Shown here in pieces: positions 1-7,604 of a DNA stretch of 64,000 nucleotides; within the stretch, counting starts at the first letter, position 1; the number at the start of each line of letters is the position of its first letter. Below the pieces are notes generated by a model that saw nothing but the letters and a program-made list of their open reading frames with translations, was not told the DNA's origin and ran no database searches. The stretch spans positions 32,877 to 96,876 of the forward strand of contig CAVPIK010000019.1 of assembly GCA_963704975.1 (NCBI GenBank), read 5' to 3'. The position numbers were made by a program, and so were the translations under genes. The stretch comes from JAGNDO01 sp963704975. GTDB lineage: Bacteria; Chloroflexota; Anaerolineae; Caldilineales; Caldilineaceae.

Positions 1-1
1 A

Positions 2-715
2 CAGCGCCAAGCCCAAGAGCGGGAAAAGGTGCTAGCCGATCTGCTCCACCAGGTGGTGGGGGCCCAGGAATCCGAGCGTCAACGCATCGCCCGGGAACTG
101 CACGACGCCACGGGCCAGTCCCTCACCGCCATCGCCCTGGGCCTCCGCGGGCTGGAAAACGCCCTGGAAAGTCAGGCCCCTGCCCTGAGCAGCCAAATGG
201 AGACCATCGAATCCTTTGCCACCAACGCCCTGGGGGAATTGCGACGTCTGATCTCGGATCTGCGCCCGCCCCAACTGGATGACTGGGGGCTGGTGGCGGC
301 CATCCGCTGGTATGTGCAGTCCTTTCACCAACATCATCCCCAGACCCACGTGGCCGTTGTGGTGCAGGGGGAGCAGGTTCGGCTCTCTCAGGAATTCGAG
401 ACGGTGATCTTCCGCATCACCCAGGAGGCGTTGACCAACATCGCCAAACATGCCCAAGCAGATCAGGCCACCATCACCCTGCGCATGAGCCCCGACCAAC
501 TGGCCTTGACCGTGGAAGACAATGGCCAGGGCTTCGATCCCCGCCCGGCTACGAATGATGCCGACCACCCCACGGGCTGGGGACTGTTGGGCATTCGCGA
601 GCGGACCGTTCTGCTGGGGGGAAGCTATCAGATCGACTCTGCCCCGGGCCAGGGCACCCGGGTGCAGGTGCAGGTCCCTGTGGTTGCATCCCATGGGGCG
701 CAGATCGACTCTTAA
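2..715 (+). CDS. NarL-type sensor histidine kinase, C-terminal part
   Basis: The frame is open at the left window edge, so the N-terminal sensor region is missing; a GTG at 29 is only an internal candidate. What remains is the transmitter core of a HisKA_3 kinase (NarX/DegS/UhpB group). The phospho-accepting His lies in RIARELHDATGQ (nt about 101). The ATP-binding domain follows with QEALTNIAKHA (N box), VEDNGQGF (G1) and GWGLLGIRERT (G2). It should autophosphorylate and pass phosphate to the response regulator that starts 17 nt downstream. The input signal cannot be read here. The redox genes that follow make a respiratory signal plausible, but that is inference. Confidence 0.9.
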   Translation, partial: QRQAQEREKVLADLLHQVVGAQESERQRIARELHDATGQSLTAIALGLRGLENALESQAPALSSQMETIESFATNALGELRRLISDLRPPQLDDWGLVAAIRWYVQSFHQHHPQTHVAVVVQGEQVRLSQEFETVIFRITQEALTNIAKHAQADQATITLRMSPDQLALTVEDNGQGFDPRPATNDADHPTGWGLLGIRERTVLLGGSYQIDSAPGQGTRVQVQVPVVASHGAQIDS

Positions 716-731
716 TCAAAGGATTTGAACC

Positions 732-1391
732 ATGACAGCCAAAATTCGACTTCTGTTGGTCGATGATCATCAAATTGTGCGGGCCGGTCTGCGCATGTTG
801 TTTTCGGCGGAGGAGGACATGGCCATTGTGGGCGAGGCGGGCAGTGGGGCCGAGGCCCTGGTGGCCGTGCAGAATTTGCGCCCGGATGTGGTGATCATGG
901 ATGTGGCCATGCCGGGCATGAACGGCATCGAGGCCACCCGGCGCATCAAAGAGATCAGCCCCGACACCTTGATCCTGGCCCTGACCATGCATGAGGACGA
1001 ACGCTACTTTTTCGAGATGATCAACGCCGGTGCGTCGGGCTATATCCCCAAGCGGGCCGCGCCGGATGATCTGATCTCGGCCATTCGGGTGGTGAATCAG
1101 GGCAATGTCTTCCTGCATGCCACCCTGGCCAAGTTTTTGATGAACGAGGTGATCGGTCGAAGCGAGCCATCGGCGACCTCGTCCGGGGATGATCTGCTGA
1201 CCGCCCGGGAACTGGAAGTGCTGACCCTGATCGCCGAGGGGATGACCAGCCGGGAGATCGCCCAGAAATTGGTCATCAGCCACAAAACCGTGGATCGGCA
1301 CCGGGAAAACATCATGGCCAAGCTGGATCTGCACAGCCGGGTAGACCTGGTTAAATACGCCATCGAGCAGGGACTGATCCATGTAGGGTGA
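732..1391 (+). CDS. NarL/FixJ-family response regulator
   Basis: 219 residues with an N-terminal receiver domain (acidic pair DD at 11-12, phospho-acceptor Asp57 in VVIMDVAMPG) and a C-terminal LuxR-type helix-turn-helix at about 153-215 (LTARELEVLTLIAEGMTS, then SHKTVDRHRENIMAKL). Full family length. It is the cognate partner of the kinase just upstream, with which it is almost certainly co-transcribed. Likely targets include the following cytochrome genes, by position only. Confidence 0.93.
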   Translation: MTAKIRLLLVDDHQIVRAGLRMLFSAEEDMAIVGEAGSGAEALVAVQNLRPDVVIMDVAMPGMNGIEATRRIKEISPDTLILALTMHEDERYFFEMINAGASGYIPKRAAPDDLISAIRVVNQGNVFLHATLAKFLMNEVIGRSEPSATSSGDDLLTARELEVLTLIAEGMTSREIAQKLVISHKTVDRHRENIMAKLDLHSRVDLVKYAIEQGLIHVG

Positions 1392-1507
1392 CGGCATGGG
1401 GTTCATCCCCCAGCCGGATGGGCAAAGATGGAGAAAACGCCCAATAGATTCCGCCTTTTCGTCGTGGTAAGCTGGTGACAGCAACTCGACCAAAAAGGAG
1501 TGGAACG

Positions 1508-1936
1508 ATGGACGGATCTATGGGCGAATATGTGGTTAGACTCTATGAAATCCTGGCAATCTTCGGCATGTTCATCCTGCGCCTGGGGGTTCCTCTGATT
1601 CTGACCCTGGGCGTCGGGTATCTGTTGCGTCGTCTGGACCGGAGTTGGGAGGCGGAAGCCACGGCCCGGCGCCGGGCGCTGGATGCCGAGATCCTGGCAG
1701 CGCATCTGCCCCAGATCTCGGCGAGTGAGCAACCGTGTTGGGACCTTCGCTCTTGTCCGTCCCAGACCCAGGCTGGTTGTGCCGCTCGTTCTCGCCCCGG
1801 CGTGGCCTGTTGGATCGCCCGGTACCAAGCTGAAGGAAAACTGCCTGCTGCGTGTGCGGGATGCACCATGTTTGTAGCGGCACAGCAGGCGATGGGTGAG
1901 CCGGCAGCAGCACGGGTAGCAGTAGCGGCAGATTAG
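1508..1936 (+). CDS. small membrane protein with two-CW cysteine motif
   Basis: 142 residues. The ATG at 1508 is preferred over upstream starts because AAGGAG lies 8 nt before it. One membrane helix (about residues 9-32, containing RLGVPLILTLGVGYLL) is followed by a charged helix and a cysteine-rich tail: PCWDLRSC, a further Cys, then ACWIARYQ and ACAGCTMF. This spacing resembles two-CW domain proteins. It sits directly upstream of an 8-heme cytochrome and probably forms one unit with it. The helix shares an R-x-G-V-P core with the small protein at 6236-6367 that opens the opposing cytochrome operon. The function is unknown; metal or redox binding by the cysteines is a guess. Confidence 0.7.
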   Translation: MDGSMGEYVVRLYEILAIFGMFILRLGVPLILTLGVGYLLRRLDRSWEAEATARRRALDAEILAAHLPQISASEQPCWDLRSCPSQTQAGCAARSRPGVACWIARYQAEGKLPAACAGCTMFVAAQQAMGEPAAARVAVAAD

Positions 1937-1982
1937 TCGGTTTGTATGGGCATTGCATGAAAGAAGTTCTGAGGGGACCGTT

Positions 1983-2759
1983 TTGATCGATTCGGCGCCC
2001 GAAACTCTACGACAGCGCAGCGGCTGGCTGGTTCTGACCATTTCAGCCGTCATCATGGGTGTCACCCTGCTCGCCACGATGCTCTGGCATGGGGGGGACA
2101 CCAGTTTGGCGCGCCCGGAGTTCGATCTGCCCACGGTGGTGATCGAGGGCTTTGAAAGCCCCCAGCGCTGCCGGGAATGTCACGAGACCGAGTATGCCGA
2201 ATGGTCCCATACCACCCACGCCAGCGCAACTTTCTCCTCTAATTTTCAGGTGTTGCTCCAGCAGACCGCCCAGCCCGGCGAATGTTTCGCCTGCCACACC
2301 ACGGGCTACAACACCACGTCCGGGCAGTTCATCCTGGCCGGGGTCACATGCGAAGTGTGCCACGGCTCCTTTCGGCCCACCCACCCCGACGAGAGCATGA
2401 GCATTGCCACCTCCGCTTCCCTGTGCGGCGGCTGCCACACGGAAACCCTGGCCGCCTGGCAAAAGAGCCATCATGGCCAGGCCAACATCACCTGCATCGA
2501 CTGCCACGAAGTCCACACCCAGCACACCCGGGCCGCGGTGGCCACCAACGCCCTATGCCTCGATTGCCATGTCAGCCATCTCCAAGACTTTATCCATGTG
2601 GAGCACGAGTTGGACTCGGTCCATTGTGTCGATTGTCATTTGCCCAAGCAGATGGATTTTGATTCTACCAAAGCTGTGGAAGGTCAAGCCATGATCGACC
2701 ACACCTTCACCGCTGTGCCGGCGACCTGTGATCGCTGTCACGCAGACAGCCGTGAGTAG
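1983..2759 (+). CDS. membrane-anchored octaheme c-type cytochrome
   Basis: About 258 residues from TTG 1983, which has GAGGGG 6 nt upstream; an alternative TTG at 1953 adds 10 residues. An N-terminal uncleaved anchor (about residues 13-37) precedes eight CxxCH sites: CRECH, CFACH, CEVCH, CGGCH, CIDCH, CLDCH, CVDCH and CDRCH. Several extra His residues (HTTH, SHHGQ, VHTQH) could be distal ligands. The arrangement is typical of periplasmic-side multiheme electron carriers exposed on the outer membrane face. I do not see a catalytic signature of nitrite or hydroxylamine enzymes. Its stop faces the convergent cytochrome/NrfD operon across a strong terminator, so it may be an electron partner of that module. 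Confidence 0.88.
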   Translation: MIDSAPETLRQRSGWLVLTISAVIMGVTLLATMLWHGGDTSLARPEFDLPTVVIEGFESPQRCRECHETEYAEWSHTTHASATFSSNFQVLLQQTAQPGECFACHTTGYNTTSGQFILAGVTCEVCHGSFRPTHPDESMSIATSASLCGGCHTETLAAWQKSHHGQANITCIDCHEVHTQHTRAAVATNALCLDCHVSHLQDFIHVEHELDSVHCVDCHLPKQMDFDSTKAVEGQAMIDHTFTAVPATCDRCHADSRE

Positions 2760-2843
2760 TGGAAAATAGAAGTCCGAAGGCGACCATTGCCCAGGCACAC
2801 CGGCCCCCGGCGGCGAAACTGGCAGATCGCCGCTGACCAGCGC

Positions 2844-2900
2844 AGGTTGAGTAGACCGGGGCAGTTTCCGGTCGTATCGAAACCGTAGCGGGTCAACTCT
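2844..2900. repeat. dispersed GTTGAGTAG/GTATCGAAAC element, partial copy A
   Basis: GGTTGAGTAGACCGGGGCAG followed by a GTATCGAAACC core. It matches the inverted half of the copies at 41281-41417 and 53147-53308. Only one half is present here. Confidence 0.7.
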
Positions 2901-2934
2901 GACGGGTTCCCCACGGACGTTTCCAATGTGCCAA

Positions 2935-3006
2935 AATAAGTTGGACTTGCGGAGGAGTCTGCGCCCCCTGGCGCAGACCCGTTCGCACCAGGGGGTGCGA
3001 ACTCCA
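2935..3006. repeat. intergenic repeat R2, copy 1
   Basis: Shares an AAGTTGGA block and ACCCGTTCGCACCAGGGGGT, in inverted orientation, with 30902-30968. It contains its own palindromes (CTGCGCC..GGCGCAG and TTCGCACC..GGGTGCGAA). No coding potential is seen in 2760-3074 apart from this and the neighbouring repeat. Confidence 0.65.
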
Positions 3007-3074
3007 CTGGCTCATTGTGGACATATTGGCTAGATTTGGGTGCGAGACGGTGGTGGCCCAGGACTTATTGGCGA

Positions 3075-3124
3075 CACAAAAATATCGGAGCCGGGAAGAG
3101 ATTCCCGGCTCCGATATTTTTGTG
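3075..3124. terminator. bidirectional terminator hairpin
   Basis: Perfect 22-bp inverted repeat (3075-3096 with 3103-3124, loop of 6) that begins CACAAAAATATCGG and ends in a T-run on each strand. It separates the convergent 8-heme cytochrome gene and the NrfD operon and probably ends both transcripts. Confidence 0.9.
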
Positions 3125-3162
3125 TTGACTTGGTGTGCCTCAGGCATGAGGCGGAAGGACGG

Positions 3163-4320
3163 CTATCCGTGGTCCGGCGTCTTCAAGTATCCCAGAAGCT
3201 GTACGCCCACATACCAAACAAGGGCGGCGGCGGCCAGAATGCCCACGGTGGTCAGCCATTCCAGGATGTGGGGGGTGTAGGTGAAGCCCTTCACGCTGGG
3301 CGTTTGGGCGAACAGGGTGGCGTCGAATCGGTTGAGCATGACGCCGCCGATGACTAGGAGAGCGGCCAGGATCTGCGCGCCGGATCGACGTCGTAGGACC
3401 GGAATCAACAGCAGAATCGCCGGGACGACCACACCCAGCCCCAACTCTACCAACATCAGATTGGGCAGATACTCCCCAGACCAGAGTTGAGCGAACTGCC
3501 CCCGCCAAGCCAGGTCGCCCAGCTTGATCGTCAGATAGAGCAACCCAACCGCGGCCACGCCCACCCCCAACCCACGGGCGATTTCGGGCTTTTCGGCCAT
3601 CCCTTGCACCCGACACGCCAGCCGATAGGCCAGCATCCCCACGCTCAGACCGACCATGATGGAGGATGTGTAGAAAAGCAGGGGCAGTATGGGCGTATAC
3701 CAGAGCACATCCAACCGATAGGGCATGTTCAAGTAAAGCGTGCCCAAGGTCGACTGATGAAGCGTGGACAGGGTGACGCCCAGAATGCTCACCGGGGTCA
3801 TGATGGCCAGCGCCCACCGCTGCATACGCGGCCACCCCAATCGCCTAAACAGATCCGGGCTGACCTCAATCATCAAGACACTGCTATAGAGCAGAACGCA
3901 CCAACTGATCTCGAATAACGGGGAATGCAAGTTCCAGTTGATGATGAAACTGTAGAATTTGTCTGGACGACCCAGGTCGATCACCAGCAGCAGGAGCACG
4001 GCGACGTAGCCCAGCAACCCTGTGAGGATGGCTGGCCGCAGGGCCGCTTCGAAACGATGCAGGTGAAAAACGTGCACCACCGCCGCCATGGTGAATCCAG
4101 CGCCGGACAGGGCAATCATGGTGAAGTCAAAGCCAATCCAGATGCCCCAGGGATAGCCGTCTGTGAGGGAGGTGGTGGCGCCCAGGCCCAAGAAGAGCCG
4201 GGCCACACCGGCAGAGGCCCCAATTACGACAAGGCTGCCCAAGATGCCGATAATGATCGTGCGTGCCGAGATGGGGCCGATTCGGAACTCTTCCCGCAAG
4301 GCTGGCGTGTAGGTCGTCAT
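3163..4320 (-). CDS. NrfD/PsrC-like quinol oxidoreductase membrane subunit
   Basis: 385 residues, very hydrophobic, with 8-10 predicted membrane helices. The N-terminal region (GPISARTIIIGILGSL, then TDGYPWGIWIGFDF) is typical of the NrfD/HybB/DmsC-like integral subunit that exchanges electrons with the quinone pool. It starts inside the end of the Fe-S gene (4-nt ATGA overlap), so the two are translationally coupled. With the upstream Fe-S and 7-heme proteins it forms the usual cytochrome / four-cluster ferredoxin / NrfD trio seen in Nrf, Qrc and related complexes. The direction of electron flow cannot be decided from sequence. Confidence 0.88.
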   Translation of the reverse strand: MTTYTPALREEFRIGPISARTIIIGILGSLVVIGASAGVARLFLGLGATTSLTDGYPWGIWIGFDFTMIALSGAGFTMAAVVHVFHLHRFEAALRPAILTGLLGYVAVLLLLVIDLGRPDKFYSFIINWNLHSPLFEISWCVLLYSSVLMIEVSPDLFRRLGWPRMQRWALAIMTPVSILGVTLSTLHQSTLGTLYLNMPYRLDVLWYTPILPLLFYTSSIMVGLSVGMLAYRLACRVQGMAEKPEIARGLGVGVAAVGLLYLTIKLGDLAWRGQFAQLWSGEYLPNLMLVELGLGVVVPAILLLIPVLRRRSGAQILAALLVIGGVMLNRFDATLFAQTPSVKGFTYTPHILEWLTTVGILAAAALVWYVGVQLLGYLKTPDHG

Positions 4321-5279
4321 CGTTGGATCTCCTCTGTTGTCGGCTCCGCTATCGGCTCGGTTGGCTCCTGAGCGTGGGCCTCCAGATAAATGGTCTCTTT
4401 CCGTTTGGTGAGCAGATGCAGGCCTGTGGCCAGGGTCGCCACGGTGAGGGCAATCGTGGGTGTCTGCCGCATGACCTGTTCGGCGTTGTGGGGAATGTCA
4501 TCCGGTCCCAGGGTGGGGAAGCCAAGCTCGGCAAAAGGCACGCTTGACAGGTAGAGCATGGACGTGCCGCCCGCCTCAAACTCGCCGTAGATGTGGTCGA
4601 TATAGCGGTTGGTATTGGAAAGGATCTGGCCTTTGGCCTGGGCCAGCAGATCTTTGCGCTTGCCAAATCGTAACGCTCCGTTAGGACATGAGCCGACGCA
4701 GGCCGGTTTTTCGCCCACGGCGAGCCGATTCACACACATATCGCATTTGTGGATCAGGCCCAGGGGATTCTCCCAGTCATAGGTCGGTACGCCAAAGGGG
4801 CAGGCATATTGGCAATATCGGCAGCCGATACACTTCTCGGCATCATAGACCACAGGGCCTTCTGGGGTCTTGCGCAAGGCCCCGACGGTGCAGGCAGAGA
4901 CACAGGCCGGGTGCAGACAGTGCATACACTGCCGCTTCACATAGGAGGTGGCCCCTGGCTCTCTGCCATCGGTCGCTGTTGAGCAGATGTCGACAAAGCT
5001 GTTTGCATCGCTGTCCAGGTGGTCGGGCACGTCTTGATCATAGGGGAAATTATTGACATCTTTGCACGCCAGGGCACAGGAATTGCAGCCCGTGCAGCGG
5101 GTCAGATCGATCAGCACACCCCAGGCAGATTCATCCGCTGTCTCTCCCTCTGCCAAGGCTACGGTTGGGCGGCACAAGGCGAAGGCGGCAAACCCAGCGC
5201 CCAAGCTCTTAATGAAGGCACGTCGATCGATGCTGATCTGACCGCCACTGTGGCGGGGGGTAGCGTTCAACGTGTTCAT
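4317..5279 (-). CDS. TAT-exported four-cluster ferredoxin-like subunit
   Basis: 320 residues. An N-terminal twin-arginine signal (DRRAFIKSLGAGFAAFAL) shows folded export. Cysteine groups CTGCNSCALACK, CMHCLHPACVSAC, CIGCRYCQYACP and CDMCVNRLAVGEKPACVGSC fit four [4Fe-4S] clusters of the DmsB/NrfC/HybA type. A C-terminal hydrophobic segment (about 275-295, IALTVATLATGLHLL) probably anchors it, as in HybA. It overlaps the cytochrome gene upstream and nrfD-like downstream by 4 nt each. Role: wires electrons between the NrfD-like quinone subunit and the heme protein. Confidence 0.9.
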   Translation of the reverse strand: MNTLNATPRHSGGQISIDRRAFIKSLGAGFAAFALCRPTVALAEGETADESAWGVLIDLTRCTGCNSCALACKDVNNFPYDQDVPDHLDSDANSFVDICSTATDGREPGATSYVKRQCMHCLHPACVSACTVGALRKTPEGPVVYDAEKCIGCRYCQYACPFGVPTYDWENPLGLIHKCDMCVNRLAVGEKPACVGSCPNGALRFGKRKDLLAQAKGQILSNTNRYIDHIYGEFEAGGTSMLYLSSVPFAELGFPTLGPDDIPHNAEQVMRQTPTIALTVATLATGLHLLTKRKETIYLEAHAQEPTEPIAEPTTEEIQR

Positions 5280-6169
5280 AAGGTCTCCTTGCGCTTTTCT
5301 ATGTGAGCCATGAATAGGACGAAGATCACGCCCAACATTCCGCCGCCACCCAGCCCGACGCCCAGAGTGACCACCGACAAGGTCCCTAGCGTGCGGTTAG
5401 ATCGCTGCGCAGCATCAAGTTTCGTGTTCAAGATGTAGTTCTGATGGCTCTCGGCTTCCAGGGTTGCCTTCAATGCCACTTGATCTGTGGGAGAGGCGGT
5501 ACGGGAGACATCCTGGCGATGGCATTCCAAACAGTTGTTAGACATAACGGTGACGAAGTCATGGCTTGGCACCATGACCAGCGAGGCTCCGCCTTCTGCC
5601 GCCATGGCTGTGGCATCGTAGCTAACCGTCATGTGACAGCTGATGCAGGGAGCATCGGCTTGCCAATGGGCCAAGTGCAGAGCGTCATCCAGTGATTCCC
5701 GATGACAGGAGACGCATAGTTGATCATCCGTTAGTCGCAGAGTTTGGGAGTGGGACTGATGACAACTGATGCACTGGACACCAGCCGAAGCGTGAATGGT
5801 GTCTTCCCAATGGGTGAAGGTGTCCTCATGGCATGTTTCACACGCGGACGAATCTACGGTTAGCTTCATCAACCCATCTTCTGGGTGATCTCGCACATAT
5901 TCGCCATGACAATCCTGGCACGTGGCCCCGGGCGTCATATCGCCCAGTTCAGGATTGCTGGCCAGGGCATGGGGCGAGACCTCCCACGCCTCAGTTTCCT
6001 GGACATGACAGGCGGCGCAGGGGCGTTCTGGATCGGGCTGTTCGTCTTGGGCCAGGACTGGGGAAGTCCCTGCCAGGAGCAATAACCCAAGAAGCCCGGC
6101 CACCATGGCCAGGCCCAGGGTACGGTAAATGTGGGAGAGACGGGAAAAAGGGTGAGTCATGGTTGGCAT
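5276..6169 (-). CDS. heptaheme c-type cytochrome with signal and C-terminal anchor
   Basis: 297 residues. The signal peptide ends near SPVLAQDEQ (about residue 40). Seven CxxCH sites follow: CAACH, CQDCH, CETCH, CISCH, CVSCH, CISCH and CLECH. A C-terminal membrane helix lies at about 268-288 (TLGVGLGGGGMLGVIFVLF). It resembles the NrfB/NrfH/QrcA-like cytochromes of quinol-linked chains. ATG 6169 is assumed; a second in-frame ATG lies 9 nt further in (MPTMTH). First large gene of the operon that continues with Fe-S and NrfD-like subunits. Confidence 0.88.
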   Translation of the reverse strand: MPTMTHPFSRLSHIYRTLGLAMVAGLLGLLLLAGTSPVLAQDEQPDPERPCAACHVQETEAWEVSPHALASNPELGDMTPGATCQDCHGEYVRDHPEDGLMKLTVDSSACETCHEDTFTHWEDTIHASAGVQCISCHQSHSQTLRLTDDQLCVSCHRESLDDALHLAHWQADAPCISCHMTVSYDATAMAAEGGASLVMVPSHDFVTVMSNNCLECHRQDVSRTASPTDQVALKATLEAESHQNYILNTKLDAAQRSNRTLGTLSVVTLGVGLGGGGMLGVIFVLFMAHIEKRKETL

Positions 6170-6235
6170 AACAGCCTCCAGTCGTACAGGACGGGTGTGA
6201 GATGGTGCTGGGTGGGGTGGGCCGGCTAAACTAAA

Positions 6236-6367
6236 TTAAACGTGGCGATAGACGGTGCGCTGGCCGATCTGGCGCACGGTCCACATGACCAGCATGGGGA
6301 CGCCGAAACGTACGACGGTCATGCCGATCATGATGGATGTGATCAACAGAAGCTCTGGAGCGGACAT
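6236..6367 (-). CDS. short one-helix membrane protein (RFGVP motif)
   Basis: 43 residues from the ATG at 6367, which has GGAGAC 5 nt upstream. The longer frame to 6616 lacks that support. One membrane helix is followed by a basic tail (RQIGQRTVYRHV). The helix contains VVRFGVPMLV, matching RLGVPLIL in the N-terminal helix of the two-CW protein at 1508-1936. It lies 66 nt before the 7-heme cytochrome and probably leads that operon. It may be an assembly or anchoring subunit; this is inferred from position only. I see no gene in 6368-6616. Confidence 0.6.
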   Translation of the reverse strand: MSAPELLLITSIMIGMTVVRFGVPMLVMWTVRQIGQRTVYRHV

Positions 6368-6616
6368 GGGATGTCTCCTTTGGAATGGTAGTGGATGACA
6401 CGGTTTTGGTTGGTTTATTGGGACGACCGCCCGTGGGATCGGTGTCGCAAATGGACAGTGACTCGCTTGTTTCTTCACCATTACAGTAGCACGACAGGAG
6501 AGTGAATTTCTATATGGACTGAACCCCATCTTTCGCGACAACGGTTTTTGCGTCTGCTTGGGGGATGGGGCGGGGCGTGGGGTGTTTTGCCCAAGCGCGT
6601 GGGGCGAAAGGCCCAA

Positions 6617-6700
6617 AAATTAACCGCCGAGGGCGCAGAGAGCCGCAGAGGGAAGCCGATTCCTCCCTCTGCGGCTCTCTGCGCCCTCGGCGGTTAATTT
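6617..6700. repeat. perfect 37-bp long-stem hairpin
   Basis: Arms 6617-6653 and 6664-6700 are perfectly complementary around a 10-nt loop. They are built from repeated GCAGAG/GCCGAG-type units (AACCGCCGAGGGCGCAGAGA). It lies between the cytochrome operon and the aro promoter. Similar hairpins of other sequence recur through the window. Confidence 0.9.
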
Positions 6701-6738
6701 GTCTTTGTCGGCGAGATCCGTTTTGTTTCTGGAATGGT

Positions 6739-6767
6739 TTGACAACGGCAAAATGGCTGTGTTATTC
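6739..6767 (+). promoter_or_regulatory. sigma70-like promoter of the aro operon
   Basis: TTGACA (6739-6744), 17-bp spacer, TTATTC (6762-6767). It would start transcription near 6774, leaving a roughly 400-nt leader before aroH. Predicted only. Confidence 0.6.
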
Positions 6768-6893
6768 TTCTCGAACATTGCCCGACTTCACCAGCGTCGT
6801 CAATCCCGAAACCAACTCAAGCCAACCATGACACCAAGCATTCTGGCCGGTCAATCTCAGACCCGTACCGCCCCCAGCCAACAGGCTGAGGCT

Positions 6894-7022
6894 ATGATGC
6901 TGTTTGCTACCCCGCGTTCCCTGGGACGCGGGGTTTCTTTTGCCCAATTTTCTGGACAGGTTTGGTTTAGCTATTATTTTGGCGGCTTTACCAGCGCGTC
7001 CCGCGGAGAGAGCGAACGGTGA
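6894..7022 (+). promoter_or_regulatory. possible aromatic-rich leader peptide
   Basis: A short frame in the aro leader (start ATG 6894 or 6897) that ends at TGA 7020-7022. It contains the run VWFSYYFGGF (codons about 6960-6989): one Trp, two Tyr and three Phe within ten residues. It lies between two hairpins and 34 nt ahead of the terminator at 7056-7088. This fits a leader for ribosome-mediated attenuation, but no clear ribosome site is visible and the start overlaps hairpin 1. Confidence 0.35.
6909..6941 (+). terminator. leader hairpin 1 with T-rich tail
   Basis: ACCCCGCGTTCC pairs with GGGACGCGGGGT and is followed by TTTCTTTT. Its 3' arm GGGACGCG could instead pair with CGCGTCCC at 6995-7002, giving an alternative structure. 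Confidence 0.6.
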
Positions 7023-7055
7023 CCGGATAACATCCGACCCCATTCACGCTACGAA

Positions 7056-7088
7056 AGCGAGGCGACGCCAAGTCACCTCGCTTTTTTT
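7056..7088 (+). terminator. leader hairpin 2, attenuator-like terminator
   Basis: AGCGAGGCGAC and GTCACCTCGCT form an 11-bp stem with one mismatch and loop GCCAA, followed by seven T. It stands about 85 nt before aroH, after the promoter, so it would act as an attenuator, not as an operon end. Confidence 0.7.
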
Positions 7089-7172
7089 ATTTGGGGCGAG
7101 GGGCGAATTGCAAGGGGCGAGCGTCGTTCAATCCAAAATCAAAAATCCACAATCCAAAATTCGAGGTTTTCC

Positions 7173-7604
7173 ATGATCTGTCGAGGCATACGCGGGGCCA
7201 CCACCGTGGCGGAAGATACACCCGATGAAATCTGGCGGGCGACGCGAGAGATGTTGGCCCTGATCATCCGGCTCAACGGCGTGCGGGCGGAGGATGTGGC
7301 CAGCGCCTTTTTTACCACCACGCCGGATCTGGTGTCCGCCTTCCCGGCCACGGCCGCCCGCCAGTTGGGGTGGATGGATGTGCCCCTGATGTGCGGTCAC
7401 GAGATGGCCGTGCCGGGCAGCTTGCCCATGTGCGTGCGGGTGCTTTTGCACTGGAACACGGACAAATCGCCCCAGGCGATCCAACATGTCTATCTGGAAA
7501 AGGCCAAAACTCTGCGCCCGGACAAGGCCGACCTGCCCGAAATCGACATGCACGAACTGGAAGCCTGGATCGACACCCAACTCGCCAAATGGGAAGCCCA
7601 ATGA
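7173..7604 (+). CDS. aroH: chorismate mutase, AroH type
   Basis: 143 residues, the full length of the monofunctional Bacillus-type (AroH, trimeric pseudo-barrel) enzyme that converts chorismate to prephenate in the cytosol. Typical landmarks are CRGIRGATTV at the N-terminus, TTPDLVSAFPA in the middle and HVYLEKAKTLRPD near the C-terminus; the last carries the Arg that stabilises the substrate. First gene of the aromatic operon. Its stop overlaps the next start (ATGA), coupling it to prephenate dehydratase. Start ATG 7173 matches the family N-terminus. Confidence 0.95.
   Translation: MICRGIRGATTVAEDTPDEIWRATREMLALIIRLNGVRAEDVASAFFTTTPDLVSAFPATAARQLGWMDVPLMCGHEMAVPGSLPMCVRVLLHWNTDKSPQAIQHVYLEKAKTLRPDKADLPEIDMHELEAWIDTQLAKWEAQ

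Noticed and set aside
6774..7095. T-box riboswitch before aroH
   Set aside because: I looked for GGGTGGxACCGCG and found no such motif; ACCCGTACCGCC near 6871 is not a match.
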